A stretch of 64,000 bases of DNA from JAMXLO01 sp963749575 (GCA_963749575.1 CAVVNM010000014.1:682001-746000), one strand, 5' to 3'. Numbered from the stretch's first letter, positions 1 through 9,061 are shown. Notes: generated by a model not told the origin, from the sequence alone. A program made the numbers and translations.

Positions 1-2
1 TC

Positions 3-776
3 TATGTGCGGCTCGACCTGCTGGCGAAGCAGAACCTCAAGGTCCCGACCAACTTCGACGAGTTTCTCACCGCGGCGAAGGCGCTGACCGGCGGCGAGCA
101 GTGGGGCTTCGGCATGCGCGGCGGCTCCGGCGGGCACGATTCCTGGATGCCGTTCGCATTCGGCACCGGGGCGAAGCCGGTGAAGGGCGGCTTCGTCTCG
201 CCGGCGGCGCTGCAGCAAAACCGTTTCTTCATCGACCTCCACCGGGTACACAAGGTCACGCCGCCCTCGGCGCCGACCGATGCGTTCCTGCAGATCGTCA
301 ACAATCTGAAAGCCGGCCGTGTGGCGATGACGATCCACCACATCAGCACCGCCAATACCATGGTGGAGACGTTCGGTGACGCGATCACCGCGGTGCCGGT
401 GCCGCGCGGCCCGAACGGTTCCGGCTTTGCGACGTTCGGCGACGGTTCCACCTGTGTGTTCAGCGCGAGCAAGAATCCCGAGGCGGCATGGCGGTGGATC
501 TCCTGGCTGTCCACCGGGCCGAACAACGTCCTGTACAACAAGGCGGCTGGGCAGATGACGGTCACCACGTCGGGTGCCGCGAACTGGACGCTGCATCCGA
601 AGCGCTTCGTCGATGCCACCGTGCAGTCGTTGCCGATCGCCGGCGTGCTGCCGAACCTGCCGCAGACTGCCGACTTCACCCGCGTGGTCTGGCCGCAGAA
701 CACGCAGAAGGCGTTGCTCGGGCAGATCGAGCCAGACGCCATGATGCAGGCGTTCGAGAAGCTGTTCTTCGGTTGA
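3..776 (+). CDS. Sugar ABC transporter substrate-binding protein, 3' part
   Basis: This is the C-terminal 257 residues of a periplasmic binding protein of the MalE/family 1 type; the gene begins before the window. It would capture a sugar or polyol and hand it to the two permeases that follow. Support comes from the fold-typical stretch NFDEFLTAAKAL near the left edge, the segment GDGSTCVFSASKNPEAAWRW (hinge and C-lobe of family 1 binding proteins), and immediate linkage to MalF- and MalG-like genes. The last codons overlap the TTG start of the next gene (TTGA), indicating translational coupling. The substrate cannot be told from this part. No ATPase gene for the system lies in the window; it may be upstream or shared. 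Confidence 0.88.
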   Translation, partial: YVRLDLLAKQNLKVPTNFDEFLTAAKALTGGEQWGFGMRGGSGGHDSWMPFAFGTGAKPVKGGFVSPAALQQNRFFIDLHRVHKVTPPSAPTDAFLQIVNNLKAGRVAMTIHHISTANTMVETFGDAITAVPVPRGPNGSGFATFGDGSTCVFSASKNPEAAWRWISWLSTGPNNVLYNKAAGQMTVTTSGAANWTLHPKRFVDATVQSLPIAGVLPNLPQTADFTRVVWPQNTQKALLGQIEPDAMMQAFEKLFFG

Positions 777-1636
777 GGCGCGCCGCAACGCCGTGGCTGA
801 TGCTGGCGCCGGCGCTGGCCGCCGCGGCGATCCTGGTGCTGCTGCCGGTGCTCGACACGCTGTGGCTGTCGCTGCACGACGTGATCCTGTTCCGACCCCG
901 CTCGCGCCCGTTCATCGGCCTAGGGAACTACACGCGCGCACTGGCCGATCCGGTATTCTGGGAGAGCCTGACCAACTCGCTGGTCTGGGTGATCTGCGCC
1001 GTGTCGCTGCAGTTCACCCTCGGCTTCACCACCGCGCTGCTGCTGAACCGCAGCTTCGCCTGGCGCGGCATCGCGCGGGCGCTGGTGGTGGTGCCATGGG
1101 CGCTGCCATCTGTGATCATCGGGCTGATCTGGACCTGGATGCTGGACTTCAATCTCGGCGTGCTGAACAACATCGGCGTGTTGTTGGGCATCCTGCCGCA
1201 CTCGGTGCCGTGGCTGGCGCAGTCGAGCACCGCGATGGCCGGCGTGATCCTTGCCGTGGTTTGGCAGGGATTTCCGTTCTTCGCCGTGACACTGCTCGCG
1301 GGTCTACAGGCGATTCCCGGCGAACTCTACGAGGCGGCTTCGATCGATGGCGCGGGTGCGTGGGGGAAGTTCCGCCACATCACGCTGCCGGGTCTCGCCG
1401 GTGTCATCGCCACCGCGCTGTTGCTGCGCATGATCTGGGTGGCGAACTCGCTCGACCTGATCCTGGTGATGACCGGCGGCGGGCCGGGTACCGCGACGCA
1501 GACGCTGCCGCTGCACGCGTTCCTCACCGCGTGGTCGGGCGGCAACTACGGCCAGGGATCCGCGCTTGCGGTACTGCTGACGGTGCTGCTGCTCGGTGTG
1601 GTGGTGAGCTATGTGTGGCGGAGCCGCGCGGAATGA
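773..1636 (+). CDS. Sugar ABC transporter permease, MalF type
   Basis: Inner-membrane permease of about 287 residues with six predicted hydrophobic segments, belonging to the carbohydrate-uptake CUT1 family. The ATPase-coupling EAA loop is visible as YEAASIDGAGAWGKFRHITLP in the second half. The open frame runs further upstream, but similarity begins at RRAATPWLML. The TTG at 773, overlapping the stop of the binding-protein gene, is the best start because no good ATG lies near. It pairs with the next permease to form the membrane channel. Confidence 0.88.
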   Translation: MRRAATPWLMLAPALAAAAILVLLPVLDTLWLSLHDVILFRPRSRPFIGLGNYTRALADPVFWESLTNSLVWVICAVSLQFTLGFTTALLLNRSFAWRGIARALVVVPWALPSVIIGLIWTWMLDFNLGVLNNIGVLLGILPHSVPWLAQSSTAMAGVILAVVWQGFPFFAVTLLAGLQAIPGELYEAASIDGAGAWGKFRHITLPGLAGVIATALLLRMIWVANSLDLILVMTGGGPGTATQTLPLHAFLTAWSGGNYGQGSALAVLLTVLLLGVVVSYVWRSRAE

Positions 1637-2457
1637 CGCGCCTCAACCGCCTGCTGGGTACCGAATTGCCGGTCGTGCTGATCCTGGGCTTCGCGCTGCT
1701 GCCGTGGATCTGGATGATGCTGTCCTCGATCCGTCCCGATGCGGAACTGACGCGCTCGCCGATCGCGCTCTGGCCGCACCAGCTTACGCTGATCCACCAC
1801 ATCGAGCTGCTGCGCCGCACCAGCTTCGCGCAAAACCTGCGCGACAGTCTGATCGTCGCCTGTGGCGCCGTCACCCTCGGGCTGACACTGGCACTGCCTG
1901 CCGCCTACGCCTTCTCGCGGTTCCGCTTTCGCGGCCGCAACTGGCTGCGCACGCAGTTCCTGGTGATCAACATGTTCCCCGTCGTCATGCTGATCCTGCC
2001 GCTGTTCGTGCTGATGCGCGACTTCGGCCTGCTGGACACCTATTTCGCGCTGATCGCCGGCCACGCCACCTTCACCCTGCCGTTCGCGATCTGGCTGCTG
2101 ACCAGCTATGTCGACGGCATCCCGCAGGAACTCGACCAGGCGGCGATGATCGACGGCGCGACCCGCATGCAGGCGATGCTGCTGGTGGTACTGCCGCTCG
2201 CCATGCCCGGCGTGGTGGCGGTCGGCATCTACCTGTTCATCACCTCGTGGAACGAATACCTGTTCGCGCTGATGATGACCGGTCGCAACGTCCGCACGGT
2301 GACGGTGGCGTTGCAGTTGTTCATCGGCGAGAACCAGATCCAGTGGGGTCTGCTGATGGCCGGCGGCACGCTGGTGGCGCTGCCCGCCACCATCCTGTTC
2401 CTGTTCGCGCAACGCCGCTTGGTAGGCGGCCTGACCGGAGGCGCGGTGAAGGGATGA
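1633..2457 (+). CDS. Sugar ABC transporter permease, MalG type
   Basis: Second CUT1 permease, 274 residues, with hydrophobic segments along its length. Its EAA loop reads LDQAAMIDGATRMQAMLLVV followed by LPLAMPG. The start ATG overlaps the previous stop (ATGA), and the stop overlaps the ATG of the following epimerase gene, so four genes are translationally coupled. With the preceding permease it forms the heterodimeric channel for the sugar recognised by the upstream binding protein. Confidence 0.9.
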   Translation: MTRLNRLLGTELPVVLILGFALLPWIWMMLSSIRPDAELTRSPIALWPHQLTLIHHIELLRRTSFAQNLRDSLIVACGAVTLGLTLALPAAYAFSRFRFRGRNWLRTQFLVINMFPVVMLILPLFVLMRDFGLLDTYFALIAGHATFTLPFAIWLLTSYVDGIPQELDQAAMIDGATRMQAMLLVVLPLAMPGVVAVGIYLFITSWNEYLFALMMTGRNVRTVTVALQLFIGENQIQWGLLMAGGTLVALPATILFLFAQRRLVGGLTGGAVKG

Positions 2458-3334
2458 ACCCGATCGGCGTGATCTCGATGAGCTATGCGCGGCCGTTCAC
2501 CGCCGCGCACTTCCCGTTGTTCGCGCGGATGAAGGCGGCAGGGATGGATTTCTGCGAACTGCTGGTGCCGGAGGACGGCGAGCTCGATCCCGCCGCCGCC
2601 GGCAGTGCCGCGCGCGATGCCGGACTGTTCCTGCAGCTTGCCGCGCGGGTCAATCTGCAAGCGCGACCTGGCATCGGACGATGCGTCGGCGCGCAAAGCG
2701 GGCGTGGACTATCTGCGCCGCTGTATCGACGCCGCAGCACGCATGCGGCGCGACCATCGTCGGTGGACCGCTGTACGGCACGCCGCTGGTGTTCGCCGGC
2801 CGCGCGCCGTCGCCGATCGACGAGGTGGCGCGGCGCGAACGGGTGAAACGCGTCACCGAAGGGCTGCGCGAGGCGGCAGAATTCGCCGAGGGCAGCGGTG
2901 TCCGGTTCGCCATCGAGCCGCTGAACCGCTTCGAGACGGACTTCTGCAACACTGCCCGGCAGGCGGTGGCGCTCTGCACGCTGGTCGATCACCCCTTGGT
3001 CGGCATCATGCTGGATACGTTCCACATGAACATGGAGGAAGACGACCTGCCGCAGGCGATCCGCCTCGCAGGTCCATTGTTGATCCATTTCCAGGCGAAC
3101 GAGAACCATCGCGGCTTTCTCGGCACCGGCCATATGGATTGGCCGTCGATATGTCGCGCGCTCGCCGAGATCGACTATCTGGGAGCGATCACGCTGGAGC
3201 CGTTCCGCCGCACCGGTCATCTGCTGTCGCTGCCGCTGGCGCAGTGGCGTCCGCCGAGCCACGACGAGGACGCCGACCTGCGCGCCAGCGGCGATCTCCT
3301 GCGCGGTGCCTTGCACGCGGCACGGCGCACATGA
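2454..3334 (+). pseudogene. Sugar phosphate isomerase/epimerase (TIM barrel), two frameshifts
   Basis: A protein of the xylose isomerase-like TIM-barrel family (D-psicose/tagatose 3-epimerase relatives) can be read across three frames. The N-terminal part runs from ATG 2454 to about 2660, then RDLASDDASARKAGVDYLRR continues one frame on, and GATIVGGPLYGTPLVF onwards (from about 2747) is in the third frame. Removing one base near 2661-2664 and one near 2745-2747 restores a 292-residue protein. Metal-ligand motifs are kept: AIEPLNRFET, LDTFHMN, HFQANENHRG and TLEPF. Position after a sugar transporter, with an ATGA overlap, suggests it isomerises the imported sugar. Both lesions are insertions, so sequencing error is as likely as true inactivation. 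Confidence 0.8.
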
Positions 3335-3415
3335 CGATCGGGCGCCTGCCGCCATCTGGACGCGCGTCCGCAATAACGCTCAGGATACCGACCGGACCAG
3401 CCGACAGGAACCGTC

Positions 3416-4687
3416 ATGCGCATCGAGATCATTTGCACGGGAGACGAAGTCCTCACCGGCAAGATCGTCAACACCAACTTCAACTACATGAGCCAGAAGC
3501 TCGAGGACGTCGGCCTGTCAGTCCACTGGGGCACCACGGTCGGCGACGATCGCGAGAGCCTGCTCGAAGCTTTCCACCTCGCCTCCCAGCGTGCCGATGC
3601 GGTGATCGTCAATGGCGGCCTCGGGCCTACCGTGGATGATCTGTCGCAGGAGATCGCGGCGCAGGCCGCTGGCGTCGATCTCGTGCTGAACGAGGAATGG
3701 CTGGAGACGATGGAAGCCTTCTTCAGCAAGCGCAGCCGCATCATGCCGCCGAACAACCGCAAGCAGGCGATGCTGCCCGCCACCGCTGAGGTCATCGACA
3801 ACCCGATCGGCACCGCCTGTGGCTTCGCGCTCGACATCGGGCGGGCACGCTTCTTCTTCACGCCCGGCGTGCCACGCGAATTGCGCCGCATGCTGGAGGA
3901 GCAGGTGATACCACGTCTGCTCGCCCGTGGCGGCGCGCCCGCGACGATCCATCTCAAGCGCTTCCACTCCTACGGTCTCGGCGAATCGCATGTCGACGCG
4001 CTGCTCGCCGGCGTCGAGGAACTGGTGCCCGATGGCAGCGTGAAACTCGGCTTCCGCGCGCATTACCCGCAGCTCGAAACCAAGCTGACGGTGCGCGGCG
4101 CCAATATGGACGATGTCCGGCGCAAGCTGGAACCGGTACAGGCGGAGGTGCGCAATCGGCTCGGCAACTTCATCATGGCCGAGGACGATCAGACGTTGGA
4201 AGGTGTGGTGCTCGCGGAACTGACGCGCCAGACCGGAACGCTGGCGCTGGTCGAGACCTTTACCAGCGGCCAGATGGCAGCGCGCATCGGCCATCTGCCG
4301 GGCGCCGAACACGTGCTGCGCTGCGGCGTCACCGTGCGCGATCGCACCGTACTGCACAAGGCACTCGACATCAAGGGCTTCGGTCTCGCCGGTGACCTCA
4401 CGCAGGAAACCGTGGAGGCCGTGGCCCAGGCCGCGCGCATTCACGCCGGTGCGACGCACGCCTTGGCGGTGCTGATTGACCTTGACGAGGGACCGGACCG
4501 TATCGATTTCGGCGGCACCATCTGGATCGCGATCGCCACCGCGGAGGACGTCGCCTTCCGGCGCTCGCGCATCCTGGGAGGTCGCGAGTGGGTACGGCTC
4601 GGCGCGGTCGAACTGGGTCTCGACTGCCTGCGTCGCTACCTGCAGCGCCTGCCGGTGGTCGAGCGGATCGACTTCGAGAAGACCTGA
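3416..4687 (+). CDS. CinA-family protein with degenerate amidase domain
   Basis: 423 residues. The N-terminal half is a MoCF/CinA pyrophosphatase-like domain, with TGDEVLTGKIVNTN at residues 8-21 and VNGGLGPTVDDLS near residue 63. The C-terminal half (from about 265) corresponds to the nicotinamide-nucleotide amidase domain, but the usual AESCTGG active-site motif reads VETFTSG, so the catalytic serine appears to be replaced. This is the arrangement known for Escherichia coli YfaY, which keeps only the pyrophosphatase half of the activity. A role in NAD/ADP-ribose by-product clean-up follows from family knowledge. It stands alone between the sugar operon and a non-coding stretch. The start is preceded by AGGAA. 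Confidence 0.85.
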   Translation: MRIEIICTGDEVLTGKIVNTNFNYMSQKLEDVGLSVHWGTTVGDDRESLLEAFHLASQRADAVIVNGGLGPTVDDLSQEIAAQAAGVDLVLNEEWLETMEAFFSKRSRIMPPNNRKQAMLPATAEVIDNPIGTACGFALDIGRARFFFTPGVPRELRRMLEEQVIPRLLARGGAPATIHLKRFHSYGLGESHVDALLAGVEELVPDGSVKLGFRAHYPQLETKLTVRGANMDDVRRKLEPVQAEVRNRLGNFIMAEDDQTLEGVVLAELTRQTGTLALVETFTSGQMAARIGHLPGAEHVLRCGVTVRDRTVLHKALDIKGFGLAGDLTQETVEAVAQAARIHAGATHALAVLIDLDEGPDRIDFGGTIWIAIATAEDVAFRRSRILGGREWVRLGAVELGLDCLRRYLQRLPVVERIDFEKT

Positions 4688-4762
4688 TCGGTGCAATCGG
4701 ATGCACATCCGATCCGTCGGAGCGGCCGGATACCAAAGAGCAAAGCGTTCAACACATAGGAA

Positions 4763-4844
4763 GATCGAGCACCACGGAGCGCCACGGAGATCCAATTCCG
4801 GCGTGCGCACAGCGCATGCAATCCATGCTCCGCGGCGCTCGATC
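4763..4844. repeat. Palindromic intergenic element (arms 4763-4779 and 4828-4844)
   Basis: Within the 333-base gap between the CinA-like gene and the MFS gene lies an inverted repeat. GATCGAGCACCACGGAG on the left matches the reverse complement of CTCCGCGGCGCTCGATC on the right with two mismatches, separated by 48 bases. It resembles dispersed ACCACGGAG-type palindromes of bacterial genomes. The rest of the gap (4688-5020) shows no gene, only the leader of the MFS gene at its right end. Confidence 0.6.
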
Positions 4845-5020
4845 GTCCTCCGCGTCAAGATTCTTTTGCGGTTCGACGGCTCCAATCACTCGCCCGATTG
4901 TCCTGAAGACTTTGATCTGGGCCGCTTGCTATTCCCATTCCGGACGTCTAATCGGAAGCCCCCACCGCCGCCGTTATAGAACTGACAAATAACAAGAAGA
5001 GCAAACTCGGGGAGATCTTG

Positions 5021-6298
5021 ATGTCCGCAAACCGGTGGCTGCAGCTATGGCTCGGCGTGCTGTGCATGGTGCTGATCGCCAACCTGCAATACGCCTGGAC
5101 CTTGTTCGTCGATCCGATGCACCAGGCGCATGGCTGGAGCATCGCCGAGATCCAGATCGCGTTCAGCATCTTCATCGCCACGGAAACCTGGCTGACCCCG
5201 ATCGAGGGTTACATCGTCGATCACCTCGGCCCACGCACCGGCCCGCGCCTGATGATCAGCTTCGGCGGTATCCTGGTCGGCATCGCCTGGGTGATCAATG
5301 CCTACGCCACCTCGCTTGAAATGCTGTACGTCGGCGCGGCGATCTCAGGCACCGGCGCCGGCGCGATCTACGCCACCTGCGTCGGCAACGCCATGAAGTG
5401 GTTCCCCGATCGGCGCGGCCTCGCCGTTGGGTTGACCGCCGCGGGGTTCGGCGCCGGCGCGGCGCTCACCGTGGTTCCGATCCGGCTGGTGATCGATACT
5501 TTCGGCTACGCCTCCGCCTTCCTGTGGTTTGGCGTGGCACAGGGCGTGGTGCTGCTGGTCGTCGCCCAGATGCTGCACGGCCCGCTGCCTGGCACCGAGT
5601 TGCCAGCAATGGTCCGCTCCGCGGTGCCACAGTCGTCACGCAGCTACACCAGCATGGCGGTGCTGCGCTCACCGGCGTTCTGGCTGCTGTACTTCATGTT
5701 CGTATTGGTGTCGTCGAGCGGCTTGATGGCCACCGCGCAGCTCGCGCCGATCGCCAAGGACTTCGGCCTGTCCACCACCGTCATATTTCTCGGGGCGACA
5801 ACGCTGAGCGTCGCGCTGGTGGTGGACAACGTGATGAACGGCTTGGCGCGACCGTTCTTCGGTGCGATATCCGACCGGATCGGCCGCGAATACACCATGG
5901 CGCTCGCCTTCACGCTCGGCGCGCTCAGCTACTGGCTGTTGGCGCTGTTCGGCTCCAGCCCTTGGACGTTCGTGATCAGCGCCGCGCTGATCTTCTTCAC
6001 CTGGGGCGAGATCTTCAGCCTGTTCCCCTCCACCTGTACCGATCTGTTCGGCACCCGGTATGCTACCGCCAATTCGATGATGCTCTATACCGCGAAGGGC
6101 ACGTCAGCCTTCCTGGTGCCGTTCGCCAACGTGTTGAAGACCGCGACCGGCTCTTGGGAGGCGGTGTTCCTGGCCGCGGCGGGGATGAACATGCTGGTGG
6201 TCGTACTGGCGCTGTTCGTGCTGCTGCCGATCCGCGTGCGGCATCACCGCATGTTGGCACCAGCGGGACCGCATCAACTGCCAATGAACCAGTTGTAG
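5021..6298 (+). CDS. MFS transporter, oxalate/formate antiporter (OFA) family
   Basis: 425 residues with about twelve hydrophobic segments. The opening (W..L..GVLCMVLIANLQYAWTLFVDPM) and the segment MKWFPDRRGLAVGLTAAGFG near residue 127 are hallmarks of the OxlT-like OFA family, which exchanges monocarboxylates or dicarboxylates across the inner membrane. The actual substrate is unknown. A TTG codon precedes, but ATG 5021 is chosen because GGGGAG lies at a suitable distance. It is monocistronic: 3' of it is a degraded gene on the other strand. Confidence 0.85.
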   Translation: MSANRWLQLWLGVLCMVLIANLQYAWTLFVDPMHQAHGWSIAEIQIAFSIFIATETWLTPIEGYIVDHLGPRTGPRLMISFGGILVGIAWVINAYATSLEMLYVGAAISGTGAGAIYATCVGNAMKWFPDRRGLAVGLTAAGFGAGAALTVVPIRLVIDTFGYASAFLWFGVAQGVVLLVVAQMLHGPLPGTELPAMVRSAVPQSSRSYTSMAVLRSPAFWLLYFMFVLVSSSGLMATAQLAPIAKDFGLSTTVIFLGATTLSVALVVDNVMNGLARPFFGAISDRIGREYTMALAFTLGALSYWLLALFGSSPWTFVISAALIFFTWGEIFSLFPSTCTDLFGTRYATANSMMLYTAKGTSAFLVPFANVLKTATGSWEAVFLAAAGMNMLVVVLALFVLLPIRVRHHRMLAPAGPHQLPMNQL

Positions 6299-6485
6299 CC
6301 GTAGTCCTCCCAGACCCCGCCCGGATACACATCGGTCGCCTGGACGGCGACGATGTGCTTCGGATTCTTGCGGCCGGGCTCGGTCGGCACGTACAGCTTT
6401 ACCGGGAAGCCGTATGCTGCCGGCAATGGCTTTTCGCGGCAGGTCAGCGCCAGCAGGGCATGCTTGATCCCTCCAGCGAAGCAAT
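6274..6485 (-). pseudogene. 3' remnant of a molybdopterin-dependent (MsrP/YedY-like) oxidoreductase
   Basis: On the minus strand about 60 codons read ALLALTCREKPLPAAYGFPV, then KNPKHIVAVQATDVYPGGVW, then EDYGYNWF and a stop at 6274. This is the characteristic C-terminus of sulfite-oxidase-fold MsrP/YedY-like proteins (a GFP-hydrophobic core and a YPGG.WE..GYNWF end). Nothing of the molybdenum-cofactor domain precedes it: upstream come the terminator and the fasciclin gene. It is therefore a leftover of a deletion, and it overlaps the end of the MFS gene by 25 bases. Confidence 0.6.
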
Positions 6486-6516
6486 GCGGGCGGCCTTCGG
6501 GGGCGAGGCCGCCCGC
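6486..6516 (-). terminator. Hairpin 3' of the fasciclin gene
   Basis: GCGGGCGGCC and GGCCGCCCGC form a perfect 10-bp stem around an 11-base loop, 10 bases beyond the fasciclin stop. The following minus-strand bases (ATTGCTT) are only weakly T-rich, so termination may be partial. Confidence 0.6.
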
Positions 6517-6525
6517 ACCGGTCGA

Positions 6526-7089
6526 TCAGGCGCGCGGGAGCAGCACGTGATCGACGACCTGGATCACGCCGTTCGACTGGCGCACATCGGAGATCGTGAT
6601 GTCGGCGAGGTCGCCCTTCTCGTCCTTCACCGTGATGTTCGACGAGCCGTTCATCATCAGCCACAGCTTGCCGCCGCTCACGGTATTCAGCGTCGCTGTT
6701 CCATTGCCCTCGAGGATCAGCGACCGCAGCTTGTTGCTGTCGTAGTTCCCGGCCACCACGTGGTAGGTCAGGATCTTGGTGAGCGTGGCCTTGTTCTCGG
6801 GCTTCACCAGACCCTCCACAGTGCCGGCCGGCAGCAAAGCGAACGCCTCGTTGGTCGGCGCGAACACGGTGAACGGGCCGGGGCCGTTCAGGGTATCGAC
6901 CAGGCCGGCGGCCTTCACCGCGGCGACCAGTGTGGTGTGGTCGGCGGAGTTCACCGCGTTGGCGACGATGGTTTTGGACGGGAACATGGCCTGACCGCCG
7001 ACCCGAACGGTCGAGGCGGACATGTCCTGGGCGGACACGGGAGCGACGGACGCCAGCAGGATCACGGCGAACAGGGCAGTACGCTTCAT
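6526..7089 (-). CDS. Secreted fasciclin (FAS1) domain protein
   Basis: 187 residues. A Sec signal peptide covers about residues 1-20 (MKRTALFAVILLASVAPVSA). A single FAS1 domain fills the rest, with the conserved FTVFAPTNEAFALLP at about 73-87, the YHVV motif in the middle, and a C-terminal segment NGVIQVVDHVLLP. FAS1 proteins are secreted or periplasmic adhesion-type proteins whose bacterial roles are poorly known. The gene is followed by a strong hairpin and stands alone on its strand. Confidence 0.9.
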   Translation of the reverse strand: MKRTALFAVILLASVAPVSAQDMSASTVRVGGQAMFPSKTIVANAVNSADHTTLVAAVKAAGLVDTLNGPGPFTVFAPTNEAFALLPAGTVEGLVKPENKATLTKILTYHVVAGNYDSNKLRSLILEGNGTATLNTVSGGKLWLMMNGSSNITVKDEKGDLADITISDVRQSNGVIQVVDHVLLPRA

Positions 7090-7207
7090 GGTGGTCTCTC
7101 CTCTGGTGGAGCGGCCATCAGCGGCCGCTGTCCCCTATCGTTGCCACCGGACAGATCGGATGCAGGCGGGGCGGAGATTTTTCGCGGGTTGTTAAGCCGC
7201 ATCCGCG

Positions 7208-8362
7208 ATGCTGGCCGGTATGCGGCGGCTGACATGCCTGGATGGGCTCCGCGGCGTGCTGGCGTGTTACGTCATGCTCAGCCACACGCTGCCGTTCGCG
7301 CCGTTGCCGCGCTGGCTGCACTGGCTGTTCCAGCACGGCGGCGCCGGAGTGGACGTGTTCTTCATCCTCAGCGGCCTGGTGATCGTGCAGTCGCTCACGA
7401 GTTTCTCCTACCGATCGGTGCCGTTCTTGATCGCTCGGGTGACGCGGATCTATCCGGTGTTTCTGGTGGTGTTCGTGTTCGCCGTGGCGGTGCAGCCGCT
7501 GGCGACCGGTTTCGAGCGCATGACGTGGATTGGACCCGACAGCCCGGCGCGGGAGATCTGGTCGGGCGGCTGGCCGTCCCGCTGGGCCAGCTTCGTCGCA
7601 ACCCATCTGTCGATGACGCACGGACTGTTTCCCAACGGCGTGCTGCCCGATGTCTGGGTCGGCTTCCTGGGCGCGTCGTGGAGCCTGTCGACTGAATGGC
7701 AGTTCTATCTGCTCGCGCTGCTGATCGGCGCGCAATTGGGGCTGCGACGGATGGCATGGGCGTTCCTGGCGATGGCGGCGGCGGCGATTGCCTGGCAAGC
7801 GGTGGTGCCGGAGGCGTGGCAGTTCAGCCGCGCCTTCCTGCCGAACAAGGCGCAGTACTTCGCGCTGGGGGTGGTCAGCGCGATCGTGGTGCGGGAGGGG
7901 CGGACAGGATGGCACGCCTATCTGGCCGTGCTCGCCGCGAATTTGGCCGTGTGCGCCGCCCAGGGTGGCCTCGACAAGCTGCTGCCGCCGGTGGTGTGGA
8001 CAGTCTGTCTCGCGGCGCAGCTATCATTGTCATCCCCGAGCCAGCGGGGAGCAGGTGGCTGGGTCCCCGCTTGCACGAGGATGACGATGGGGGGATTGGC
8101 CGCGATGCTGCAATCGAGACCGTTGGTCTGGCTGGGTGCGGTGTCGTACTGCATCTACCTCGTCAACGAGCCGGTGCAGAAGCTGCTGGGGGTCATGCTG
8201 GCCACGCTCGCCGGGGGAGATGCAGCGCTGTTCACCGTACTCTGGATCCCGGGGGCCGTGGTGCTGCCGATTCTCGCGGCGTGGTGGCTGCACGGGTGGG
8301 TCGAGGTCCCCGCGCAGCGCTATGGCCGCAGCATGGCGATGCCGGCGGTCAGCGCCGGATGA
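7208..8362 (+). CDS. Acyltransferase 3 family membrane protein
   Basis: 384 residues with about ten hydrophobic segments. The opening LTCLDGLRGVLACYVMLSHT followed by GGAGVDVFFILSGLVI carries the conserved histidine and the R-G-x-A-x-x-x-V-x-x-x-H type motif of acyltransferase 3 (OafA/NodX) proteins, which O-acetylate or O-acylate surface sugars or lipids at the inner membrane. Residues about 272-294 are encoded by an inserted palindromic repeat that keeps the frame and lies between membrane segments. The 3' end overlaps the convergent trmB end by 14 bases. Confidence 0.85.
   Translation: MLAGMRRLTCLDGLRGVLACYVMLSHTLPFAPLPRWLHWLFQHGGAGVDVFFILSGLVIVQSLTSFSYRSVPFLIARVTRIYPVFLVVFVFAVAVQPLATGFERMTWIGPDSPAREIWSGGWPSRWASFVATHLSMTHGLFPNGVLPDVWVGFLGASWSLSTEWQFYLLALLIGAQLGLRRMAWAFLAMAAAAIAWQAVVPEAWQFSRAFLPNKAQYFALGVVSAIVVREGRTGWHAYLAVLAANLAVCAAQGGLDKLLPPVVWTVCLAAQLSLSSPSQRGAGGWVPACTRMTMGGLAAMLQSRPLVWLGAVSYCIYLVNEPVQKLLGVMLATLAGGDAALFTVLWIPGAVVLPILAAWWLHGWVEVPAQRYGRSMAMPAVSAG
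8023..8092. repeat. Palindromic repeat inserted in frame in the acyltransferase gene
   Basis: An imperfect hairpin element of about 70 bases. The left arm TCATTGTCATCCCCGAGCC and AGCGGGGA pair with the right arm TCCCCGCTTGCA and CGAGGATGACGATGG. Elements with GTCATCCCCGC...GCGGGGA arms are familiar as dispersed intergenic repeats in alphaproteobacteria; here one sits inside a coding region without breaking it. Confidence 0.75.
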
Positions 8363-9061
8363 ACGTCCAGTATCGAGGTACTCGACCTTCGCGCAGGGCC
8401 TTCGCTTCGTAGCGCGTCGGTGGCCAGTCTTGCGGTCGTTCGGTGGCGGGCGGCGGGGCATCGAACAGCGACTGCGCCGCCATCACCTCTGCCACCCAGG
8501 CCTGGTACGTCGGATCATCACTGGCCACACGCCACTCGGCACCCGGCGTCAGCACGCGCGCGAGCAGCGGCAGCAGCGCCGGGTGGACGAAGCGGCGCTT
8601 GGCATGGCGCGCCTTCGGCCAGGGATCGGGGAACAGCAGGAACAGCCGATCGAGCCATTGGTCCGGCAGCAACCGCAGCAATGCCCGCGCATCGTCGGCT
8701 CCACAGCCGCAGGTTGGGGGGCAATCGGCCCAGTCGCCTCCTCGCCCTCAGGCACCAGACGCGAGAGCAGCGAGCAGATGCCGTTGTCGAACACCTCGCA
8801 GGCGATCAGGCCTGCCTCCGGATGCGCCGCGATCTGCGCCAGCGCATGTTCGCCGCTGCCGAACCCGACCTCAAGCCACAGCTTCGCCGGTCGCCATGCC
8901 TGCTCCGGCGCGAACGCCAGCCGCGGCAGGGTGACCGCGAGCAGGTGGAGCTGGCGCTGCCGCAGGCGATGGCCGCGGCCGCGGCCGTACAACCGGTCCG
9001 GCGGCGGCTTCAGCGCCCGAAGGCTGCCCGCAACGCTGGTGCCAGGTCGGTCTTCTCCCAC
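8349..9061 (-). pseudogene. trmB: tRNA (guanine-N7)-methyltransferase, two frameshifts
   Basis: TrmB methylates G46 of tRNAs with SAM. The N-terminal part carries LYGRGRGHRLRQRQ and the SAM-binding LWLEVGFGSGEHALAQIA. The C-terminal part carries RLFLLFPDPWPKARHAKRRF, the family's FPDPW.K..H.K.R motif. Between them the frame changes twice: at a run of six C (8716-8721 on the plus strand) before NLRLW, and just after it before DDARALLRLLPDQW. Removing one base at each place yields about 236 residues, the normal size. The start is uncertain: GTG 9061 overlaps the metK 3' end by 52 bases, and no ATG is near. Linkage to metK, the SAM source, is typical. Sequencing error is a good alternative to inactivation. 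Confidence 0.82.

Noticed and set aside
4588..4992. Plus-strand frames between the CinA-like and MFS genes
   Set aside because: They run through a palindromic repeat, have no domain, and change character along their length.
5398..7695. A 765-codon frame across the MFS, fasciclin and acyltransferase genes
   Set aside because: It overlaps three supported genes in wrong frames and has no recognisable motif.
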